37,318 nt of DNA from an uncultured Alistipes sp. (GTDB taxonomy: Bacteria > Bacteroidota > Bacteroidia > Bacteroidales > UBA932). Shown piece after piece: positions 31,221 through 37,318 of this stretch (within the stretch, counting starts at the first letter, position 1; each line of letters begins with the position of its first letter). The stretch is from positions 1 to 37,318 of the forward strand of contig CALZHC010000012.1 in the NCBI GenBank assembly GCA_945787505.1, in the 5' to 3' direction. The position numbers were made by a program, and so were the translations under genes. The notes below the pieces were generated by a model. The model was not told where the DNA came from. It saw only the letters and a program-made list of their open reading frames with translations, and made no database searches.

Positions 31221-32522
31221 ATGGACAGCGTAGCTTATAATCATATACTTGAGTTGCTCCATCGTGAAGTAAAGCCTGCACTGGGATGTACTGAACCGGT
31301 GGCAGTAGCTCTTGCTGTGGCTAAGGCATGTTCACTTTTCCCGGGACAGACCCCTGAATTCGTGAATGTGGCAGTCAGTGCGAATATTCTCAAGAATGCA
31401 ATGGGTGTAGGTATCCCAGGAACTGGCATGGTCGGACTCCATATCGCAGTGGCTCTTGCAGTTACTTGCGGAAAGGCGGAATATGGCCTTGAGGTTCTCA
31501 AGGATCTCAATGACGAGGCTGTTGCCAAGGCAAAAGAGTATGTCGCAGCAAACAAAGTGACTATTACACTTGCCAAGACCGACAAAAAGCTCTACATAGA
31601 TGTTGAGGCCATTTTCGAAGGTGGTCATAGGGCAAAGAGTGTCATCTCGGACAATCATGACTCCATAGTATTCGTACAGAGGGACAATGAGGTTATAGAA
31701 GACTACATGACGGGCAGTTGCGGTGGTTCTGAGCAGCCTGCCGGCCATACTACTATCGATTACGGCATTGATATGAAGAAAATCTACGAGTTCGCCTGTA
31801 CCGCCTCAATGGATGACATATCCTTTATTAAAGATGCTGCATCCATGAATATGGCTCTTGCAAAGGAGGGACTCAAGAACGAATATGGTCTTCAGGTAGG
31901 ACGTACAATCCTTGACAATGTCAATGACAAGATCTTCGGTGAAGGCCTTCTTACCCACTGTATGTCATTGACGGCAGCTGCATCCGATGCGAGAATGGCA
32001 GGATGTACACTCCCTGCGATGAGCAATTCCGGCAGCGGTAATCAGGGAATTACAGTCACAATGCCTGTTGTGGCTGCTGCACAGATGTTCGGATCGACAG
32101 AAGAAGAGCTCATCAGAGCACTTATCCTGAGCCATCTTACTGCAATCCATATCAAGAGCCATCTGGGTAAACTTTCAGCACTTTGCGGATGTGTGGTAGC
32201 ATCTACCGGATCATCTGCAGGTATCGTAATGCTCAGAAAGGGATCATTTGAACAGATTTGCTATAGTATAAAGAACATGATAGGAAACATCACCGGAATG
32301 GTCTGTGATGGAGCCAAGGTCGGCTGTGCCCTCAAGGTGGCATCAGGTGTATCCTCTTCAGTGCAGTCTGCTCTGCTGGCGATGAACTACAGGTATGTTA
32401 CTGCCAATGATGGAATTATTGACAACGACATCGAAAAGTCGATCCGTAATCTCGGAACTATTGGCAGCAAGGGAATGCAGGTGACCGACAATATGATACT
32501 TGATATAATGGTTAATAAATAG
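31221..32522 (+). CDS. cyuA: L-cysteine desulfidase-family protein (CyuA/YhaM, UPF0597)
   Basis: A 433-residue member of the [4Fe-4S] serine-dehydratase-alpha-like family that breaks L-cysteine into pyruvate, ammonia and sulfide. KPALGCTEPVAVALAVAKA (C23) near the N-terminus, MTGSCGGSEQPAGHTTIDYG near residue 163 and LSALCGCVVASTGSSAGIV near 317 are typical of the family. The start at 31221 lies 1 nt after the trxB stop; the longer reading from 31155 lies inside trxB and is rejected. Activity as cysteine desulfidase is known for archaeal and E. coli relatives and is inferred here. The tricorn-like gene starts 7 nt later. Confidence 0.85.
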   Translation: MDSVAYNHILELLHREVKPALGCTEPVAVALAVAKACSLFPGQTPEFVNVAVSANILKNAMGVGIPGTGMVGLHIAVALAVTCGKAEYGLEVLKDLNDEAVAKAKEYVAANKVTITLAKTDKKLYIDVEAIFEGGHRAKSVISDNHDSIVFVQRDNEVIEDYMTGSCGGSEQPAGHTTIDYGIDMKKIYEFACTASMDDISFIKDAASMNMALAKEGLKNEYGLQVGRTILDNVNDKIFGEGLLTHCMSLTAAASDARMAGCTLPAMSNSGSGNQGITVTMPVVAAAQMFGSTEEELIRALILSHLTAIHIKSHLGKLSALCGCVVASTGSSAGIVMLRKGSFEQICYSIKNMIGNITGMVCDGAKVGCALKVASGVSSSVQSALLAMNYRYVTANDGIIDNDIEKSIRNLGTIGSKGMQVTDNMILDIMVNK

Positions 32523-32529
32523 CAACAAT

Positions 32530-35500
32530 ATGAAGTTTAAAAAATTAATTTCAGCAGCATTGGGTCTGATGGCTTTCTCATCAGTAATGTCTGCTCAGAA
32601 TGACGCTCCTTCATGGATGCGTTATTGTGCCATCTCTCCTGATGGTACGACAATAGCCTTTACATACAAAGGTGATATTTACACAGTACCTGTTGAGGGT
32701 GGACTTGCTCGCCAGATTACCACTAATCCGGCCTATGATTCTAATCCCGTCTGGAGCCCTGACGGAAGTAGAATCGCATTCTCATCAAACAGAATGGGAA
32801 GTAATGACGTGTTCATTGTCTCTAAAGATGGCGGAACAGCTGTAAGACTTACCACACACTCTGGTGGTGAAAGGCCTATAGCTTTCAAGGATAACAACAC
32901 TCTTCTCTTTTCGGCTTTCATTATGCCTGATGCCGAAAGCATGCAGTTTCCCTCATCACAGTTTTATCAAATATACTCAGTTAATACTCAGGGAGGAAGA
33001 CCTCAGATGTTCTCGTCACTTCCTCTTGAAGATATCTGTTTCTCACAGGATGGAAAATATTTCCTCTATCATGACAAGAAAGGTTACGAAGATAACTGGC
33101 GCAAGCACCATACATCTTCCATCACCAGAGATATCTGGCAGTGCTCTCTCAAGGGGGATGATGTAAAGGATGCTTCATTCCTCAAGCTTACCGGATTTGA
33201 AGGTGAAGACAGAAATCCTGTTTTGGTCAATAATGACAAAGGTTTCTACTATCTGAGCGAAAAGAGCGGCTCTTTCAATATCTGGTACAGAGACCTCAAC
33301 GGAGATAACGAAAAGCAGATTACTGAATATAAGAGCCATCCTGTACGTTTCCTCTCTGCATCTGACAAGGGAGACCTCTGCTTCGGTTATGATGGTGAGA
33401 TTTATACTATCGTAAATGGCAATCAGCCACGCAAGGTAAATGTACGCATCGTTGCGGATGACCTAAATAAAGAGGTGACAAACTGGAATGTTAGGAATGT
33501 CGGCAGAGATATGGCTGTCAGCAAGGATGGCAAGCAGATTGCCTTTACTTTCCGTGGAGATGTCTATGTTACATCTGACAAATATGCCACTACAAAGAGA
33601 ATTACCAACACTGCAGCTCAGGAGAGGGATCTTGACTTCGCTCCCGACGGTCGTTCACTCATATATTCATCTGAAAGGGATGGCGTATGGCAGGTCTACA
33701 GAGCATCCATCGTAAATGAAGATGAAAAGTTCTTCACCTATGCTACAGAAATAAAGGAGGAAAATCTTATCAACAGCGACGAAGCTTCATTCCAGCCTCA
33801 GTTCAGCCCTGATGGAAAAGAGGTTGCATTCCTGGCGAACAGAACTGAAATCCGTGTTCTGAATCTCGATACCAAGAAGGTTAGAACTGTAATGGAAGCA
33901 AAATACCAATATTCATATGTGGATGGCGACCAGTGGTTCCAGTGGTCACCCGATGGCAAGTGGATTCTATCTAACTGCATCTTCGATGGAGGTTGGAACA
34001 ATACAGACGTGGCACTTATCCCTGCTTCCGGCAAGGGTGAGATGATAAACCTTACCAACAGCGGCTACTCTGACTCCTCACCTAAATGGGTTCTTGGAGG
34101 AAAGGCTATGATTTGGGCAAGTGACCGTGCAGGTTACCGCAGCCACGGCAGCTGGGGCGCAGAATCCGATGCCTACATAATGTTCTTTGATCTCGAAGAG
34201 TATGAAAAGTTCAGAATGAACGAAGAGGAGCTCGGACTTTACACCGAAGCTAAGAAGGCTAAGGAAGAGGCTGACAAGAAGGCAAAAGAAGAGGCAGACA
34301 AGAAAAACAAAAAGAAAGATAAAAAGGGAAAGAAAGATGAAGAGAAGGCTGATGCTAAGCAGGAAGAGATCGTTCTCGATATCGAAAATGCAAAATATAG
34401 AGTATTCAGACTTACCAACCACTCTTCACACCTTGTCGATGGAGTCCTCAATAAAGAGGGAGACAAGTTCTACTATCTCTGCTCTTTTGAAGGCATGCCT
34501 GACCTTTGGGTACGCGATCTGAAGAAGGGTGATACCAAAATTCTCGTCAAGGGAGCCGGTTCCAGCGGACTTGTCATGAACGAAAGTGCAAATGCCATCT
34601 TCATGGTACAGTATGGCTCACCTGTGAAGGTTGACCTCGCAAGCGGAGCAGTGACACCTATCGCTATTAACGGTAGCTTCGAATACAAACCCGCTCAGGA
34701 GAGAGAATATATCTTCAACCACGCATGGAAACAGGTACTTGATAAATTCTATGTTGAAGATCTCCACGGTGTCGACTGGGATTTCTACAAGAAAGAATAC
34801 AGCAAATACCTCCCTCACATAAATAACAATGCCGATTTCGCAGAAATGCTCAGCGAAATGCTTGGAGAGCTCAATGCTTCACATACCGGTGCGAGATCAT
34901 ACTCGTCCTCAAATGTTGAACCTACTGCATCACTCGGCGTATTCTATGACGATACATACGATGGTGACGGACTCAAGATAAAGGAAATTCTCAAGAGAGG
35001 TCCTCTTGCCGTTATCAAGTCTGATGTAAAAACAGGAGCTATAATCAAAGCTATCGACGGAGAAAAGATCGTTAAGGGAATGGACTACTATCCTCTCCTT
35101 GCAGGCAAAGTTGGAAAGAAGATCAGACTTACAATAGAAAATCCTGACAAGAAGGGAGAATTCGTAGTGGAAGTCAAAGGTATAAGTCAGGGAGCAGAGG
35201 GTTCATTGCTCTATTCTCGCTGGGTTGAAAGAAACCAGAAGATAGTGGAAGAGGCTTCAAACGGCAGAATCGGATATGTTCATATTGAGGGTATGGACAG
35301 CCCCAGCTTCAGGGAAATCTATAGTGATATTCTCGGAAAATTCCGTCATGCAGATGCAATCGTTGTCGATACACGTCACAATGGCGGTGGATGGCTTCAC
35401 GAAGACGTTATTTCACTCCTCACCGGTGAGCTTTATGCTCAGTTCAAACCCCGCGGACAGTATATTGGTGATGACCCTTTCAACAGATGGTACAAGCCTT

Positions 35501-35853
35501 CATGTATGCTGATCTGTGAGGACAACTACAGTAACGCACACGGTACTCCATGGGCTTACAAAGAGCTCGGAATAGGAAAACTTGTCGGAGCTCCTGTTCC
35601 CGGTACCATGACTGCAGTATGGTGGGAATACCAGATTGACGGTTCGACCGTATTCGGTATTCCTCAGGTAGGATGTATGGATATGAAGGGAAGATACCTC
35701 GAAAATCTCCAGCTCGAGCCCGATGTTGAGATCTATAATCCCAACGAAGAGGTTCTTAATGGTCACGACAGCCAGCTTCTCAAAGCTGTTGAAGTGCTCC
35801 AGAAGGATGCTGATGAATTTTTCAAGGCTCATCCTGAAATTAAGAGAAAATAA
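32530..35853 (+). CDS. Tricorn-like S41-family protease
   Basis: A 1107-residue exported protease (signal peptide 1-22, ending VMSAQ). The N-terminal half holds WD40/TolB-like beta-propeller blades such as [19 protein letters not shown] near residue 72 and [18 protein letters not shown] near 368. It then has a charged insert (about 573-613, KAKEEADKK-type repeats), a second propeller, a PDZ-like region near 800-890 and the S41 core. By motif, S784-H785 (NASHTGA), nucleophile S1001 (NYSNA) and E1058 (LENLQLEPD) match Tricorn S745-H746, S965 and E1023, with H-to-S and S-to-E spacing of 216 and 57 residues against 219 and 58. All catalytic positions are therefore intact. smpB starts 5 nt after its stop. 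Confidence 0.9.
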   Translation: MKFKKLISAALGLMAFSSVMSAQNDAPSWMRYCAISPDGTTIAFTYKGDIYTVPVEGGLARQITTNPAYDSNPVWSPDGSRIAFSSNRMGSNDVFIVSKDGGTAVRLTTHSGGERPIAFKDNNTLLFSAFIMPDAESMQFPSSQFYQIYSVNTQGGRPQMFSSLPLEDICFSQDGKYFLYHDKKGYEDNWRKHHTSSITRDIWQCSLKGDDVKDASFLKLTGFEGEDRNPVLVNNDKGFYYLSEKSGSFNIWYRDLNGDNEKQITEYKSHPVRFLSASDKGDLCFGYDGEIYTIVNGNQPRKVNVRIVADDLNKEVTNWNVRNVGRDMAVSKDGKQIAFTFRGDVYVTSDKYATTKRITNTAAQERDLDFAPDGRSLIYSSERDGVWQVYRASIVNEDEKFFTYATEIKEENLINSDEASFQPQFSPDGKEVAFLANRTEIRVLNLDTKKVRTVMEAKYQYSYVDGDQWFQWSPDGKWILSNCIFDGGWNNTDVALIPASGKGEMINLTNSGYSDSSPKWVLGGKAMIWASDRAGYRSHGSWGAESDAYIMFFDLEEYEKFRMNEEELGLYTEAKKAKEEADKKAKEEADKKNKKKDKKGKKDEEKADAKQEEIVLDIENAKYRVFRLTNHSSHLVDGVLNKEGDKFYYLCSFEGMPDLWVRDLKKGDTKILVKGAGSSGLVMNESANAIFMVQYGSPVKVDLASGAVTPIAINGSFEYKPAQEREYIFNHAWKQVLDKFYVEDLHGVDWDFYKKEYSKYLPHINNNADFAEMLSEMLGELNASHTGARSYSSSNVEPTASLGVFYDDTYDGDGLKIKEILKRGPLAVIKSDVKTGAIIKAIDGEKIVKGMDYYPLLAGKVGKKIRLTIENPDKKGEFVVEVKGISQGAEGSLLYSRWVERNQKIVEEASNGRIGYVHIEGMDSPSFREIYSDILGKFRHADAIVVDTRHNGGGWLHEDVISLLTGELYAQFKPRGQYIGDDPFNRWYKPSCMLICEDNYSNAHGTPWAYKELGIGKLVGAPVPGTMTAVWWEYQIDGSTVFGIPQVGCMDMKGRYLENLQLEPDVEIYNPNEEVLNGHDSQLLKAVEVLQKDADEFFKAHPEIKRK

Positions 35854-35858
35854 TACTG

Positions 35859-36314
35859 ATGCCTAAGGCTAAAAGTAAAGTAGAAATTAAAAACAGGAAA
35901 GCCTCCTTTGAATATGAGTTTCTGGAGACTTTCACAGCGGGTATAGTCCTTTCCGGCACTGAGATCAAGTCGATCCGTGCCGGGAAGGCTTCTCTGCCCG
36001 ATAGCTATTGCTATTTTATCGGCAATGAACTCTATGTGAGGAATATGCATATTGCCGAATATTGGTGGGGCTCATTTAACAAGCATGACCCCAAGAGAGA
36101 CAGGAAGCTCCTTCTGAACAGGAAGGAACTCAGAAAGCTCGCCAGAGCTATTAAAGAGAAAGGTCTTACCATTGTCGCCACCCGTCTGTTCATTGCTGAT
36201 AACGGCTATGCCAAACTGAATATTGCCTTGGCAAGGGGAAAGAAGGAGTACGACAAGCGCCATACAATCAAAGAAAACGATATCAGGCGTCAGGAAGACC
36301 GTTATTTGAGATAA
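35859..36314 (+). CDS. smpB: SsrA-binding protein SmpB
   Basis: A 151-residue RNA-binding protein that partners tmRNA in rescuing stalled ribosomes. [20 protein letters not shown] near the N-terminus, [33 protein letters not shown] and the tail [19 protein letters not shown] are all standard. The ssrA RNA gene is not in the window. The gene lies between two S41 proteases, 5 nt after the Tricorn-like gene and 10 nt before the next. Confidence 0.96.
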   Translation: MPKAKSKVEIKNRKASFEYEFLETFTAGIVLSGTEIKSIRAGKASLPDSYCYFIGNELYVRNMHIAEYWWGSFNKHDPKRDRKLLLNRKELRKLARAIKEKGLTIVATRLFIADNGYAKLNIALARGKKEYDKRHTIKENDIRRQEDRYLR

Positions 36315-36324
36315 TGGTGTTATT

Positions 36325-37318
36325 ATGAAGAAGTTTTTAAACTCAATTGCAGCTATTGCCGTTGTTTTCCTTTGTCCGATCAATCTGTCGGGCCAGTCCA
36401 GAAACTTCGAAACCGGACGTATGATGGAAATTCAGGCTATGATTCTGAGAACTCTGGAATCACAATATGTAGACTCTATTCAGATTTCAAAGTTGCTTAA
36501 GGTCGGTATAGACAAGATGCTTGAGACATTGGATCCATATACAGTCTTTGTCCCCGAAGAGGATGAAGAGGCACTGGAGATGATGTCAACCGGCAGCTAT
36601 GGCGGTGTAGGGGCGATGATTCAGAAAACTCCTTCAGGACCAATTATGATTACAGAGGTCTATGCAGGTTCAGCAGCTATAAAGAGTGGGCTTGAACCCG
36701 GTGACCTTATATTGGCGGTGGACGGAACCTCTACAGACTCTCTGACCGTATCGCAGACCAGCAGTATGATGAGGGGCAGGGCATCCACAAACGTGAGATT
36801 GAAAGTTCAAAAGGGACGCACAGGTGTGACAGAAGAGTTGGCAGTCACACGTGATGTCATCCACGTCAGTGATGTTGTATATGCAGGTATGATAGATGAT
36901 GTTACCGGCATCATTACGATCGGTGGTTTTACATATGGAGGAGCAAAAGAGGTTCGTGAGGCTGTTATCTCTCTAAAGGAGAGAGGAATGAAGAGGCTTA
37001 TTCTCGATCTTAGAGGAAATGGAGGAGGTCTGATGGCTGAAGCTGTGGATATTCTTTCGATATTCCTGCCTAAAGGGACTCTTGTGATTACTTCGCGCGG
37101 AAAGAATCCCGAAATGTTTCATGAATATTATACTGAAAAGCAGCCTGTCGATACCGATATTCCCCTGATGGTCCTTATTGATTCTGGTTCTGCCTCTTCT
37201 TCAGAAATAGTTGCAGGAGCATTGCAGGATTTGGACAGGGCAGTTATCGCAGGTTCTAAAAGCTATGGAAAGGGGTTGGTTCAGAGCATTTCGGCCGTAG
37301 GCTACGGAAGTTCCTTGA
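36325..37318 (+). CDS. S41-family C-terminal processing peptidase, 3' end beyond window
   Basis: The reading frame is open from the ATG at 36325 to the last base, so the gene is partial (331 codons seen). It starts with a signal peptide (about residues 1-23, AIAVVFLCPINLSGQ). A PDZ domain follows at about residues 90-165 (GPIMITEVYAGSAAIKSGLEPGDLILAVDG). The S41 core has ILDLRGNGGGLMAEAVDIL, then DSGSASSSEIVAGALQD with nucleophile S291 and general base K316 in SYGKGLVQ, 25 residues apart as in E. coli Tsp (S430, K455). It is probably a periplasmic tail-specific protease. It follows smpB by 10 nt and probably shares its transcript. Confidence 0.9.
   Translation, partial: MKKFLNSIAAIAVVFLCPINLSGQSRNFETGRMMEIQAMILRTLESQYVDSIQISKLLKVGIDKMLETLDPYTVFVPEEDEEALEMMSTGSYGGVGAMIQKTPSGPIMITEVYAGSAAIKSGLEPGDLILAVDGTSTDSLTVSQTSSMMRGRASTNVRLKVQKGRTGVTEELAVTRDVIHVSDVVYAGMIDDVTGIITIGGFTYGGAKEVREAVISLKERGMKRLILDLRGNGGGLMAEAVDILSIFLPKGTLVITSRGKNPEMFHEYYTEKQPVDTDIPLMVLIDSGSASSSEIVAGALQDLDRAVIAGSKSYGKGLVQSISAVGYGSSL

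Noticed and set aside
1-37318. tRNA, riboswitch, CRISPR, insertion sequence or prophage
   Set aside because: No direct-repeat array, transposase, integrase or cloverleaf was found by reading the short intergenic gaps; a covariance-model scan was not possible.

Overview
The window is a dense stretch of a Bacteroidota chromosome, most likely an anaerobic member of the order Bacteroidales (inferred from gene content, not from a marker-gene tree). The evidence is Bacteroidota-type -7 promoter boxes (TAnnTTTG), a GldH-family lipoprotein, RicT, PorT-like outer-membrane barrels, a DAHP synthase-chorismate mutase fusion, a Tricorn-like S41 protease, and oxygen-labile Fe-S enzymes (L-serine dehydratase, L-cysteine desulfidase). 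I count 34 protein genes. I see no tRNA or rRNA gene, insertion sequence, prophage, CRISPR array or riboswitch. No gap between genes exceeds about 135 bp.

Layout. (1) 108-1298 (-): kbl, ending at a hairpin terminator. (2) 1431-9092 (+): a TetR regulator, a complete tripartite RND efflux pump (TolC-like, MFP lipoprotein, HAE-type permease), a PII-like small protein and a single-chain Fe-S L-serine dehydratase, packed like an operon. (3) 9125-11620 (+): two small outer-membrane barrels flanking thioredoxin, then a polyprenyl synthase. (4) 11569-13875 (-): ricT-gldH-trmB. (5) 13942-14484 (+): a small membrane protein. (6) 14474-17792 (-): a catalytically degenerate M16 protein and a DUF3109 Cys-rich protein. 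(7) 17862-20656 (+): a TPR protein and a U32 peptidase-family protein. (8) 20634-21767 (-): holB. (9) 21836-25214 (+): a coiled-coil membrane protein, hemW, pyrH, frr. (10) 25201-26256 (-): DAHP synthase-chorismate mutase. (11) 26342-27037 (+): a stand-alone fumarate reductase/succinate dehydrogenase cytochrome b with a Cys-rich tail. (12) 27159-28409 (-): pgk. (13) 28513 to the right edge (+): rRNA methyltransferase-like gene, lgt, trxB, cyuA-like desulfidase, Tricorn-like protease, smpB and a C-terminal processing protease cut by the window edge. This last run looks like one operon of at least seven genes.

Most genes are housekeeping. I do not see an obviously new defence or biosynthetic system. 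The points that merit a second look are architectural: four of five convergent gene pairs overlap at their 3' ends; three divergent intergenic regions carry face-to-face -7 boxes 12-13 bp apart; two genes (tetR and the M16 gene) have a -7 box only 4 nt from the start codon and may be leaderless. Other points are the PII-like gene between an RND pump and serine dehydratase, the orphan cytochrome b with six cysteines in its last nine residues, the inactivated M16 peptidase paired with a DUF3109 protein, and the smpB gene sitting between two S41 proteases.
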